A stretch of 64,000 nt of DNA from HRBIN24 sp035574155 (GCA_035574155.1 DATLZD010000021.1:1-64000), one strand, 5' to 3'; positions 49,760 through 57,747 are shown, counted from the first letter of the stretch. Made by a program: numbers and translations. Notes: a model not told the origin generated them from the sequence alone.

Positions 49760-51438
49760 GGCTCGTCCTCCTCCCACAGGGGCAGACTGAAGGCTACGTC
49801 GAGGCCGCCGCCCTCCCGCAGTTGCGCCCAGATGTGACCGCCTTGGGCCTCCACCAGCCGCTTGCACACCGTCAGCCCGATGCCGCCCCCTCTGGACCTG
49901 CTTGCCGAGGCCCCCGACCGGTAGAAGCGCTCGAATATGCGGCCCAGGTCCTCCTCGGCAACCCCAGGCCCTCTATCCAGGACGTGGACCTCGACCTGCT
50001 CAGGGTGGTGGAGCACCCTCACCTCGATGGGGCTATCAGGAGGGCTGTACTTGATGGCGTTGTGCAGCAGGTTTCGGAGCACCTGCTGGAGATAGACCGG
50101 CTGGGCAGCCACCGGCCTGCTTTCCCCCTCTACCCTCAGCTCCAGAGAGTGGTGGTGTACCCGCTCGCGGAAGGCGGCCACCACCTTGGCAGCAACGCGC
50201 TCCACCAACACGGGCTCTACTTCGACCCGCTGCCCCAGCTCCAGACGGGCCAGGGCCAGCAGGTCCTCCAGCAGACGGAAGAGCCTCTCTGACTCCTGCT
50301 CGATGTCGGCCAGGATGTGGTCCTTGGCTTCGGCGTCCAGCCTCCTGCCGCGGGTCCTCAGCATGCGGGCCCCGCCATAAATGGCCGTGATGGGGGTGCG
50401 CAGCTCGTGGGACAGAAGGCCCAAGAACTCGTCCTTGGCCTCCAGGGACCTCTGCAGTCGCGCATAGAGACGTGCGTTCTCCAACGCCAGCCCCACCCGA
50501 CGTCCCAGCTCCTCCAGCAGGGCCAGGTCCCGGGCGCTGTAGGAGCGCTCAGGAGCGGCCCCAGCAACTATCATGGCGCCCAGGGAATGCCTGCCCGCCG
50601 TCAAGGGGACCACGACAGCGGAGCGGAGGCCGCCCTCCACCAGGGCCCTCAGCAGCCGCTGTCGGCTGCGGCTCTCTCGGAGCAACGTCTCCTCGTCGAT
50701 GGCCTCGTACAGCAGGGGCCGGCCCGTGCGCGCCACCCGCGCCACCGGATGATTGGAGCGCAGGTGCTGAGGACAGAGGCCGTCGATGGCTCCCTGGCCC
50801 TCCTCTGGGCAGCGGCGGCGGGCCAGCGAGGCGAGCAAGCGGCCATCGTCGTCCAGCACGCAGATATGACAGTAATCGGCCAGATGCGACACTACCAGGT
50901 CCGCCAGGGACGCGAGACAGCGGTCCATGTCCACCGGCAGGGCCAGAGCAGCCCCTAGCTCCGCCAGCAGGGCCAGGGAGCCCTCCTCGCGCTTACGTTC
51001 GGTGACATCGGCACACACGCCAGTCATGCGCCGCATCATGCCCTTGCGACCGCGCAGGACTCGCCCGTGGCACTCCAGCCAGCGGATGCTGCCATCGGGG
51101 CAAACGATCCGGTACTCCAGGTCTAGGGAGCCAGCCTCGAGGGCGGCCAGGAAGGCCTCCTGCACGGTCCCGCGGTCCTCAGGGTGGACGTGGACCAGGA
51201 AGGCAGCGAAGGTGCCCGCGAAGTTGCCCGGGCGGAGGCCGTGCATCACCTCCAGCATCTCCGTCCAGCGCATCTCCCCCGTATCGGCGTCCCAGTCCCA
51301 GGCCCCTAGACGACCCGCCCTCAGGGCCAGCTCCACCAGCTGGCGGTTACGGCCGCGCCCGTCCCGCCCGCCTGGCCGCCCCATCCAGGCGCGACGGCCG
51401 CCCTCAGACGGTGCTTCGGTCCCGACTCCCTCGGTCAC
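49756..51438 (-). CDS. PAS-GAF sensor histidine kinase
   Basis: A 560-residue kinase with no transmembrane segment, so probably cytoplasmic. Order: PAS/PAC (about 32-150, with 'LEYRIVCPDGSIRWLECHGRVL' before 'GVCADVTERK'), GAF (about 155-325), HisKA with His344 in LLSHELRTPITAIYGG, and HATPase with the N box 'LRNLLHNAIKYSPP' and G boxes DRGPGV and GGGIGL. The signal is unknown; the PAS and GAF domains could sense a redox state, gas or small ligand. GTG start at 51438. Confidence 0.92.
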   Translation of the reverse strand: MTEGVGTEAPSEGGRRAWMGRPGGRDGRGRNRQLVELALRAGRLGAWDWDADTGEMRWTEMLEVMHGLRPGNFAGTFAAFLVHVHPEDRGTVQEAFLAALEAGSLDLEYRIVCPDGSIRWLECHGRVLRGRKGMMRRMTGVCADVTERKREEGSLALLAELGAALALPVDMDRCLASLADLVVSHLADYCHICVLDDDGRLLASLARRRCPEEGQGAIDGLCPQHLRSNHPVARVARTGRPLLYEAIDEETLLRESRSRQRLLRALVEGGLRSAVVVPLTAGRHSLGAMIVAGAAPERSYSARDLALLEELGRRVGLALENARLYARLQRSLEAKDEFLGLLSHELRTPITAIYGGARMLRTRGRRLDAEAKDHILADIEQESERLFRLLEDLLALARLELGQRVEVEPVLVERVAAKVVAAFRERVHHHSLELRVEGESRPVAAQPVYLQQVLRNLLHNAIKYSPPDSPIEVRVLHHPEQVEVHVLDRGPGVAEEDLGRIFERFYRSGASASRSRGGGIGLTVCKRLVEAQGGHIWAQLREGGGLDVAFSLPLWEEDEP

Positions 51439-51591
51439 CGCGCCTCTACCACCGCGACGGCCAGATAGTCAGCGGACATAGGGAAACGGGGTCTCCTTGG
51501 GCAAGGAGACCTGGAAGAGGAGAGTGTAGGCGCACGACGTGCACGCATGCCGATTTTAAAGAGTCTCTAGAGAGCACACAACGCGGCCCAG

Positions 51592-51635
51592 GTTACAGTC
51601 CGGTTAGCGACCGGCGATTGTTACGTTTTTGCAAC
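51592..51635. promoter_or_regulatory. tandem GTTAC-N6 repeats in the divergent kinase/receiver intergenic region
   Basis: GTTAC (51592-51596) is followed after 6 nt by GTTAG (51603-51607), and GTTAC (51620-51624) after 6 nt by GCAAC (51631-51635). An 11-bp period is what OmpR/PhoB-family regulators recognise. The sites lie upstream of the receiver gene and behind the kinase promoter. Confidence 0.4.
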
Positions 51636-51683
51636 CCCAGCAGCAGTTGCTACATCCTGCCCCCGGTGGGAGCCTCCCCTAGC

Positions 51684-52094
51684 ATGGATGCTGGGCAATC
51701 CCTGGTGGAGGAGGTGGGCAGGGCCGGGGGCCTGGAGGAGCGTGGCGAGATAATCTGTCTTGTCGTGGAGGACGAGCCGGCCATCCTGCGCCTGGTAAGC
51801 CTGGTGCTGCAGGACCTGGGCCTAGACGTGGTGGTCGCATCCGATGCTGAGACGGCCCTGGATATGGTCTATAGCCGGCGTCCTGACATCGTGCTGGCCG
51901 ATGTCCAACTGCCGGGGATGGACGGCATCGAGCTGGCCCGTCGCCTGAAGCTGGACCCGGCGCTGGCCCGGACGCCCGTTCTCCTCATGAGCGCCTATGG
52001 GGAGCCTCCCGACCACCAGGGCGATGGCTTCCTGCCCAAGCCCTTCAACCCTGAAGAGCTGACGGATTTCCTGCGCAGCTACCTGGCCCACTAG
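51684..52094 (+). CDS. stand-alone receiver (CheY-like) response regulator
   Basis: A 136-residue receiver protein with a 22-residue N-terminal extension and no output domain. The acidic pair (Glu29, Asp30), phospho-acceptor Asp73 (LADVQLPGMD), Ser in LLMSAYG and Lys119 in FLPKPF are all intact. The 'VVEDEPAILRLVSLVLQDLG' start resembles the OmpR-type regulator encoded nearby. It could be a phosphate sink or relay for the adjacent kinase. The ATG at 51684 has GGTGGGAG about 11 nt upstream. Confidence 0.87.
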   Translation: MDAGQSLVEEVGRAGGLEERGEIICLVVEDEPAILRLVSLVLQDLGLDVVVASDAETALDMVYSRRPDIVLADVQLPGMDGIELARRLKLDPALARTPVLLMSAYGEPPDHQGDGFLPKPFNPEELTDFLRSYLAH

Positions 52095-52132
52095 GGCATC
52101 TGCCAACGTTGCAAGCCCCGTGCAACCTTCCA

Positions 52133-52147
52133 GGCGGCCCCTGTTAT
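52133..52147 (+). promoter_or_regulatory. shared 15-bp element GGCGGCCCCTGTTAT
   Basis: The identical 15 bases occur at 53557-53571. One copy precedes the 47-residue membrane peptide gene (117 nt before the start), the other the 41-residue metallothionein-like gene (66 nt). A perfect inverted pair GTTGCA/TGCAAC lies just upstream at 52108-52126. Confidence 0.4.
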
Positions 52148-52263
52148 GCCCCCGGTGCCAGCGGCAGCCTACCCTGGACATATGGACGCTCAGAGGACAG
52201 CAGCGCGCTCCCCGCGCCGCCTCGGAGCGTCACCGTCGGCCCCATCGTCATAGGAGGTAAGGC

Positions 52264-52407
52264 ATGCTCGTGCTGCTGTTGGTCCTGGTGTTGCTGGTAG
52301 CCCTGTTTGGGGGGCTCGGTGCGCTTTTGCACCCCCTCTTCCTGCTGGGGCTCATCATCGTGCTCCTGGTGGCCGGCGTCGGCTGGTTCGGCCACCGTCA
52401 TTACTGA
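52264..52407 (+). CDS. 47-residue hydrophobic membrane peptide
   Basis: A short open frame with an excellent AGGAGGT ribosome site 7 nt upstream. The peptide is almost all Leu, Val and Gly, with two hydrophobic stretches (about 2-19 and 25-42) around a short His-Pro turn, and a GHRHY tail. It resembles small hydrophobic stress-type peptides of Actinobacteria and Chloroflexota, but no named family was recognised. It is followed by a strong 12-bp terminator hairpin, which together with the ribosome site supports a real gene. Confidence 0.7.
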   Translation: MLVLLLVLVLLVALFGGLGALLHPLFLLGLIIVLLVAGVGWFGHRHY

Positions 52408-52430
52408 TGGTGCAGCCGGCCAAGAAAAGG

Positions 52431-52462
52431 AAGGCGCCCAGGGCACACGTCCTGGGCGCCTT
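52431..52462. terminator. 12-bp perfect hairpin, bidirectional terminator
   Basis: AAGGCGCCCAGG (52431-52442) and CCTGGGCGCCTT (52451-52462) pair perfectly around an 8-nt loop, between convergent genes. Read on the minus strand the stem is followed by CCTTTTCTTG, a T-rich tail. Confidence 0.8.
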
Positions 52463-52479
52463 GCCATCGGCCCGCTCGC

Positions 52480-52947
52480 TTAGGGGTATGGCTCTCCCCC
52501 GTGGACAGAGCCGCGCCAGCCACCCGTCTCCCTGCCACGGGCCTCGATGAACTCCTTGAACCGCTTCAGGTCAGCCTCCAGGCGCCGGGCCATGAACCCC
52601 AGCTTGTCGCCCATGGCCTCCATGAAGTCCTCCGGCTCATACTCCAGCTGCACGTCTACCAGGGTCCGCTGGGGGCCCAGCGGCTGGAACCGGACGATGC
52701 CAGCGTTGCCTGCGCCCTCCTCCGCCTGCCAGGCGATGACCTGTTCCGGCACCTGCTCGACTATCCTAGCCGTCCATTCCTTGCGCCGTCCGCCCACCTT
52801 GGCCACCCAGCGCAGGCGAGTAGCATCCAGCTGCGTCACTTGTTCTACCCCGTCCATGAAGCGGGGGAACTCCTCGAACTGGGTCCACTGGTTGTAGGCG
52901 GTGCTGATGGGGACCTCCACCTCGATGGCCTTCTCCACCGTTGCCAT
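52480..52947 (-). CDS. SRPBCC family protein (polyketide cyclase/dehydrase-like)
   Basis: A 155-residue START-like ligand-binding protein. It begins 'TVEKAIEVEVPISTAYNQW' and contains 'FEEFPRFMDGVEQV' and 'YEPEDFMEAMGDKLGF', a subgroup common in Actinobacteria and Chloroflexota next to stress genes. It should bind a hydrophobic ligand; no catalytic residue is evident. It lies in the block with ChaB-like and metallothionein-like proteins and ends at the bidirectional terminator. Confidence 0.88.
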   Translation of the reverse strand: MATVEKAIEVEVPISTAYNQWTQFEEFPRFMDGVEQVTQLDATRLRWVAKVGGRRKEWTARIVEQVPEQVIAWQAEEGAGNAGIVRFQPLGPQRTLVDVQLEYEPEDFMEAMGDKLGFMARRLEADLKRFKEFIEARGRETGGWRGSVHGGEPYP

Positions 52948-53032
52948 TCCGCCACCTCCCTAAAACTTGAATCGGTCGCAGCCATCCTATGTTATGTCGA
53001 CTGGGCCCGGCATAAAGGCCTCGACGTGGCCC

Positions 53033-53048
53033 GTTACAGCCGCGTAAC
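53033..53048. promoter_or_regulatory. GTTAC-N6-GTAAC site
   Basis: GTTAC (53033-53037) and GTAAC (53044-53048) form a perfect inverted repeat with 6-nt spacing, and the longer GTTACAG resembles the copies at 51592 and 57721. It lies between the divergent SRPBCC and ChaB-like genes. Confidence 0.4.
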
Positions 53049-53181
53049 AGTCGGTGCCGTGCAGGGGCGCGGGGCGGTGCACCCTTCGATACGGGTCTGT
53101 TACGCCGCACCCTGGCACCTTGATGCCGTTGCGGCATGCTAGCCCCTAGAGTGGACGCAGACTCCAGCGGAGGTGGGGAAG

Positions 53182-53469
53182 ATGCCGAGGAAGAAGGGCC
53201 AGGGCAACCGAGGGGAGGTCCCCAGCACCATCCTGCGCTCCGATGCCCGAGCGCAGGAGATCTGGAAGAAGGCCCATGACAGCGCCGTAGAGACCTACGG
53301 CGATGGCGAGACGGCGCACCGAGTGGCGTTTGCCGCCCTCAAGCGCGAGTACCGCAAGGAGGGCGACCGCTGGGTCCGCAAGGAAGAGAGCGGTCCCGTC
53401 GGCCAGCGGACTCAGCGGGCGCGTTCAACGGGCCAGGCGGGCAGTCGGCGCCGGAGCCCCCGCTCCTAG
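53182..53469 (+). CDS. ChaB family protein
   Basis: A 95-residue basic protein. The core 'PSTILRSDARAQEIWKKAHDSAVETYGDGETAHRVAFAALKREY' region is the ChaB domain, followed by an Arg/Ser-rich tail that could bind nucleic acid. ChaB was named as a cation-transport regulator in E. coli; the Chloroflexota and actinobacterial members are stress-associated, with unclear function. The ATG at 53182 has GGAGGTG upstream. Confidence 0.85.
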   Translation: MPRKKGQGNRGEVPSTILRSDARAQEIWKKAHDSAVETYGDGETAHRVAFAALKREYRKEGDRWVRKEESGPVGQRTQRARSTGQAGSRRRSPRS

Positions 53470-53556
53470 TCGACCCGGCAGGGCCGCACGCCTTATGGGG
53501 GGCAGGGCTATGCAACCCCATCGGTTACCGGACACCCGTTTGTCCCTTTTACGCGG

Positions 53557-53571
53557 GGCGGCCCCTGTTAT
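53557..53571 (+). promoter_or_regulatory. second copy of GGCGGCCCCTGTTAT
   Basis: Identical to 52133-52147. Here it is followed by TTATTGGG and lies 66 nt upstream of the metallothionein-like gene, so it may be part of that promoter. Confidence 0.4.
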
Positions 53572-53636
53572 TTATTGGGCTGCAACCCCCACCGGGCCAC
53601 GATGGACCCGGAGGCGTCAGGGAAGGGGTGGGGAGG

Positions 53637-53762
53637 ATGCCACACGCCAGTTGTGCCCACTGCGGCTGCCACATCGTGGACCACAGCACCATGGTGGAGC
53701 GGGAGGGTAAGACCTACTGCTGCGTGAACTGTGCCGAGGCCGACAAGGAGCACGGGGGCTAG
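53637..53762 (+). CDS. 41-residue metallothionein-like metal-binding protein
   Basis: A short open frame preceded by GGGGAGG. The peptide has six cysteines and four histidines in 41 residues, arranged CAHCGCH in the N-terminal part and CCVNC in the C-terminal part, around 'VEREGKTY'. This resembles bacterial metallothioneins (SmtA/BmtA type: a CxC-type cluster, then 'GKxYCS..CA') in shortened form. It should bind Zn, Cd or Cu. A single treble-clef zinc site is the alternative. A nested hairpin follows. Confidence 0.65.
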   Translation: MPHASCAHCGCHIVDHSTMVEREGKTYCCVNCAEADKEHGG

Positions 53763-53801
53763 CACGCAGCAGCCCTGGCAGCGGGAGACTGCCGCCAAGG
53801 A

Positions 53802-53842
53802 AGCACCCGCAGGACCCCCGACAACGGTCGGCGACGGGTGCT
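53802..53842 (+). terminator. nested hairpin after the metallothionein-like gene
   Basis: AGCACCCG (53802-53809) pairs with CGGGTGCT (53835-53842), and inside it CCGAC (53818-53822) pairs with GTCGG (53827-53831) around AACG. It is 40 nt downstream of the stop. Confidence 0.5.
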
Positions 53843-53937
53843 GCGGTGACGTGCAGCGGCTGAGCGCCCTCTCGGGGACCGATGCCACGCGTCGGGGGTC
53901 GGTAAAGGACAACGGTCTTCGGACTGAAGGGGCGCCG

Positions 53938-55071
53938 CTACCACTGCACGAACATGGGCATTACCACGTGCACGTAGTTCTCCGCCCCCACCGGCCGGAA
54001 GACGCCCGGGCTAGTGGGGCTGGTGGTCTCCAGGGCCACCTGTGAGGAGTCCAGGACCTGCAGCACGTCCTGCAGGTACTTGGCATTGAAGGCGATCTTG
54101 GCCGGCTCGCCCTCCACCAGGGCGTCCAGCTCGCCCCTGTGCTCCCCCAGCTCCTCTGCCCGCGCCCACACCACCAGCCGCCCTGCCGTTGCCCCCTCCG
54201 ACGGCTCGATCTGCAGGCGGACGATGTTGGAGCCGTCGCGGGCGAAGATGGCCGCCCTGCGCGTCTCCTGGAGGAACTCCTTAAGCTCCAGCACGGCCCG
54301 GGTCCGGTGCTCCTGGGGGATGAGCTGGCTGTAGTTTGGAAAGGTGCCCTGAATGAGCTGGGCCACCATCTCCACGTTGCGCAGACGGAACAGGGCCTGG
54401 CTACGTGCCTCGTTGACGGTGAACAGCACCGGGTCCTCCTCGTCGGCCAGCAGCCGGTGCAGCTCCCTCATGGCGCGGGCGGGGACGATCACCTCGACGC
54501 GCTCTGTGGGAGCCTCTTCCACCGGCAGCCGGTGAACCGCCAGACGGAACCCGTCGGCAGCGGCCAGGGTCAGCATGCCGTCCTCCAGCAGCGTATGCAC
54601 GCCCGTCAGGACCGGACGGGTGTCATCGGTGGCAGCGGCAAACTCTACCTGGGCGATGGCCGTGCGTAAGGCGGCAGGGTCGATGCGGGCCACCGGGCCC
54701 TGGGAGACCTCCGGTATAGGGGGAAAGTCCGACGGGTCGGCCCCGCTGATGGTGGCCTCGTTGCGGCCACAGGCGATGTGCAGCTGCCGCGCCTTAGGTG
54801 CCATTGCCAGGTCTATGCGCTCGTTGGGCAGGGAGTTGATAAACTCGCTGAACAGGCGTGCCGGCACGGTGATGGCACCCTCCTCGTCCACCTGGGCCCC
54901 CACCCACGAGGTGATGGCGATCTCCAGATTGGTAGCGGCCAGGCGCAATCGGCCGGCATCGGTCCGCAGCAGGACGTGGGTCGTCTGGGGCAGGGTGCTG
55001 CGAGTGGCCACCGCCCTCCCCACCACCGCCAGTCCACGGGCCAGGTTCTCCTGCAGGCACGATACCCTCAT
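53938..55071 (-). CDS. dnaN: DNA polymerase III sliding clamp (beta subunit)
   Basis: A 377-residue beta clamp made of three similar domains. 'MRVSCLQENLARGLAVVGRAV' starts domain 1, 'DFPPIPEV' ends it, 'TDDTRPVLTGVHTLLEDG' is in domain 2, and the protein ends in 'YVHVVMPMFVQW', the conserved C terminus near the protein-binding cleft. It tethers DNA polymerase III to DNA. No dnaA, recF or gyrB neighbours it and no DnaA-box cluster was seen nearby. The ribosome site GGGAGAG precedes the ATG. Confidence 0.94.
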   Translation of the reverse strand: MRVSCLQENLARGLAVVGRAVATRSTLPQTTHVLLRTDAGRLRLAATNLEIAITSWVGAQVDEEGAITVPARLFSEFINSLPNERIDLAMAPKARQLHIACGRNEATISGADPSDFPPIPEVSQGPVARIDPAALRTAIAQVEFAAATDDTRPVLTGVHTLLEDGMLTLAAADGFRLAVHRLPVEEAPTERVEVIVPARAMRELHRLLADEEDPVLFTVNEARSQALFRLRNVEMVAQLIQGTFPNYSQLIPQEHRTRAVLELKEFLQETRRAAIFARDGSNIVRLQIEPSEGATAGRLVVWARAEELGEHRGELDALVEGEPAKIAFNAKYLQDVLQVLDSSQVALETTSPTSPGVFRPVGAENYVHVVMPMFVQW

Positions 55072-55142
55072 GGGCCACTCTCCCGGAAGCGTTCTCGGTC
55101 AGGGATTTATTCCCTTATACAGAATGCGCCAGGTCGGGCACT

Positions 55143-55171
55143 AGTATACAACGCCCCACCGGCCGACACAA
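55143..55171 (-). promoter_or_regulatory. dnaN promoter (TTGTGT-17-TATACT)
   Basis: On the minus strand TTGTGT (55171-55166) and TATACT (55148-55143) are separated by exactly 17 bp. The leader would be about 65 nt. A second TATAAG lies at 55119-55114. Confidence 0.6.
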
Positions 55172-55308
55172 CGGGGGCACCTTTATGTCGAGCAGCCTTG
55201 CCGGGGCTGCACCAGTGCGGACGGCGGGGCCGATGCACCGCCACAGAGTGGACGGTGCCCTTGGCAGGGACAGCGGTCTAGGCCACAGGAGGAAAGGGGT
55301 GCAGGGCC

Positions 55309-57600
55309 CTACAGGGCGGCGGCCGCCGCCTGTCGCTTCCCCTCCAGTTCAGCCTCCACCGCAGCGATGATCTCCCGCGTGCGGTCTATCACGTCGGGAT
55401 TGATGGAGACGGAGGTAATGCCCCACTCCACCAGCTGTCGCGTCAGCTCTGGGAAGTCGCTGGGGGCCTGGCCACAGATGGACACGGTAACCCCACGCCG
55501 CAGCGCGCCCTGGACCAGGATGCGCAGCGCCTCCATCACCGCCTCGTTGCGCTCGTCGAACTCGTTGGCCAGGAGGGCCGAGTCGCGGTCCACCCCCAGC
55601 ACCAGCTGCGTCAGGTCGTTGGAGCCGATGCTGATGCCATCGATGCCCACGTCCAGGAACCGGTCCAGGAGCAGGACGTTGGCCGGCACCTCGGCCATCA
55701 TCCACAGCTTGAAATCGGGGCCGCGGCGGAGGCCTTCCCGCTCCAGCAGCTCCTTGACAGCGGCCAGCTCCTCGGGGGTGCGGACGAAGGGGATCATCAC
55801 CCACAGGTTGGTGTATTCCTCCCGCACCCGCTTGATGGCCTCTATCTCCAGCTTGAAGACCTCCGGCTCACGGATGTAGCGGCAGGCGCCGCGATAGCCG
55901 ATCATGGGGTTCTCCTCCGTCGGCTCGTAGCGCTCGCCGCCTTTCAGGTTGCGGTACTCGTTGGTCTTGAAGTCGGTGGTCCGGTAGACCACGGGACGGG
56001 GATAGAAGGCGCGGGCGAACTGCCGCAGGCCATCGGCCAGCCGCTCGATGAACCACTCGGCCTTCCCCTCTTCCAGGCACAGGCGCGGGTGGACGCCGAT
56101 GTGCTCGGCGATGATGAACTCGGCCCGGAGCAGCCCCACGCCGTCCACGTGGCGGCGGGCCACGCGCTCGGCCAGCTCGGGCTCCGCCAGGTTGACGTAC
56201 ACCTTGGTGCGGGTGGACACGCGGCCGATGCGGGCGCGCCGGTCGAGCTCCTGCGCCCACCAGGCCAGTCGCTTCTCGGCCCGTCCTTCGTATATGCGGC
56301 CGCTGGTGCCGTCCACCGTCACCATCTGTCCGTCGCGGAAGCGACGGGTGGCGTCCTCGACGCCCATGACCAGAGGTATCCCCAGCTCGCGGCTGACGAT
56401 GGCCGCGTGGCAGGTCCGGCCCCCGCGCTCGGTGATGATGGCGGCGGCCCGTTTCATGGCCGGCACCCAGTCGGGGGCGGTCATGGTGGTGACCAGCACG
56501 TCGCCCTCCTGGACCTTGGCCAGGGCATCCTCGGGCTTAAGGGCCACCCGCACGACACCACAGGCGACCCCCGGGCTACCGGCGTTGCCCTCGGCCAGCA
56601 GGGGCGCCGTCTCCTCCTCTTCCTCGGCCACGGCAGCGGCCCCCACCAGGACGGTGACGGGGCGGGCCTGCAGGAGGTAGAACTGGCCGCCTTCCTCCGC
56701 CCACTCGATGTCCTGGGGGCAGCCGTAGTGTTCCTCCACCCGCCGGGCGAGAGCCGCCAGCTCCCTGATCTCCTCGTCGCTGAGCTTGGGCGCCGTCTGC
56801 TGGTCGGGAGGCACCTCCATCCAGGCGTTGAACTCACCTTCCCGGGCCGACGGATTGCGGACCAGCATCTGGGCCTGGGGCTGCACCCTCTTGCTAAGGA
56901 TGCGCAGCGTCGCCTTGTCCACAACATACGTGTCGGGGGTCACCGCCCCCGACACTACTGCCTCGCCCAGGCCGTAGGCGGCCTCGATTACGATCTTATT
57001 GGCCTCCCCGCTCACAGGTTCAATGGTGAAGATGACACCCGAGCGTCGGGACTGGACCATCCGCTGCACGGGCACCGCGATCCCCACCTGCAGGTGGTCG
57101 TACCCGTGGTGGGCACGGTAGAAGATGGCGCGGGCCTCGAAGAGGGATGCCCAGCACTGCTGGACCGCCCGCACCACCGCCTCCTCCCCTTCCACGTTGA
57201 GGAAGGTGGCCTGCTGGCCAGCGAAGGAGGCCTCGGCCGTGTCCTCAGCGGTGGCGGAGCTGCGGACTGCCACCGGCCCGCCGCCGAGCTTGCGGTAGGC
57301 AGCGCGAATGGCCTCGGCCAGGTCGGCGGGCATCGGCGCCGAGCGCACCAGCTCGCGGGCCTGGGCGGAGGCGCGCTGCAACGCGACCGGGTCGTCGGGA
57401 TCGAGACCGTCCAGGACCTCCCGCAGGCGCTCGGCCAGCTCGGCCCCTCGCAGGAAATGGAAGTAGGCATCGGTGGTAACAATAAAGGCCGGCGGGACGG
57501 GAATACCGGCCTTGGTCAGCTCGCCCAGGTTGGCCCCCTTGCCACCAGCTAACTTGACATCGTCCTTGCCCACCTCGTCCAGCCACACGATGGCCTTCAT
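55309..57600 (-). CDS. ppsA: phosphoenolpyruvate synthase (pyruvate, water dikinase)
   Basis: A 763-residue enzyme converting pyruvate and ATP to PEP, AMP and phosphate. The N-terminal ATP-grasp domain (1-345) begins 'WLDEVGKDDVKLAGGKGANLGEL'. The swivelling domain has the phospho-carrier His398 in GGRTCHAAIVSREL. The C-terminal barrel has 'YRGACRYIREPEVF', 'SIGSNDLTQLVLGVDRDS' and 'SICGQAPSDFPE' with the catalytic Cys. Its start follows GAGGAGGAAAG. It supports gluconeogenesis, and with glmS upstream points to sugar and cell-wall precursor synthesis. Confidence 0.93.
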   Translation of the reverse strand: MKAIVWLDEVGKDDVKLAGGKGANLGELTKAGIPVPPAFIVTTDAYFHFLRGAELAERLREVLDGLDPDDPVALQRASAQARELVRSAPMPADLAEAIRAAYRKLGGGPVAVRSSATAEDTAEASFAGQQATFLNVEGEEAVVRAVQQCWASLFEARAIFYRAHHGYDHLQVGIAVPVQRMVQSRRSGVIFTIEPVSGEANKIVIEAAYGLGEAVVSGAVTPDTYVVDKATLRILSKRVQPQAQMLVRNPSAREGEFNAWMEVPPDQQTAPKLSDEEIRELAALARRVEEHYGCPQDIEWAEEGGQFYLLQARPVTVLVGAAAVAEEEEETAPLLAEGNAGSPGVACGVVRVALKPEDALAKVQEGDVLVTTMTAPDWVPAMKRAAAIITERGGRTCHAAIVSRELGIPLVMGVEDATRRFRDGQMVTVDGTSGRIYEGRAEKRLAWWAQELDRRARIGRVSTRTKVYVNLAEPELAERVARRHVDGVGLLRAEFIIAEHIGVHPRLCLEEGKAEWFIERLADGLRQFARAFYPRPVVYRTTDFKTNEYRNLKGGERYEPTEENPMIGYRGACRYIREPEVFKLEIEAIKRVREEYTNLWVMIPFVRTPEELAAVKELLEREGLRRGPDFKLWMMAEVPANVLLLDRFLDVGIDGISIGSNDLTQLVLGVDRDSALLANEFDERNEAVMEALRILVQGALRRGVTVSICGQAPSDFPELTRQLVEWGITSVSINPDVIDRTREIIAAVEAELEGKRQAAAAAL

Positions 57601-57660
57601 GGGCTTTCCTCCTCTGCTGTTTGGGGCCGGGGCGCTGCAGCCTGCCCCGCTCCGACCCCT

Positions 57661-57666
57661 ATTATA
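57661..57666 (-). promoter_or_regulatory. -10 element TATAAT of ppsA
   Basis: A consensus TATAAT on the minus strand, with CTGGAC 17 bp upstream as a weak -35. The leader to the ATG at 57600 would be about 55 nt. Confidence 0.5.
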
Positions 57667-57711
57667 AGGCCACAATGGGGCGCGTCCAGTCGAAAACGAG
57701 GGTCAGAATAT

Positions 57712-57730
57712 CGTCTGGCGGTTACAGACG
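57712..57730 (-). terminator. hairpin downstream of glmS, overlapping a GTTAC site
   Basis: CGTCTG (57712-57717) pairs with CAGACG (57725-57730) around a 7-nt loop, 18 nt after the glmS stop. The same segment holds GTTAC-N6-CTTAC at 57721-57736, so a regulator site and a terminator are competing readings. Confidence 0.4.
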
Positions 57731-57747
57731 CCTTACAAAGGGCGCCT

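Noticed and set aside
55072..55308. Replication origin beside dnaN
   Set aside because: No cluster of TTATCCACA-like boxes and no AT-rich unwinding region are present.
57601..57747. glmS ribozyme
   Set aside because: This gap is downstream of glmS, not upstream. The 26-nt gap between ispH and glmS is too short for the ribozyme.
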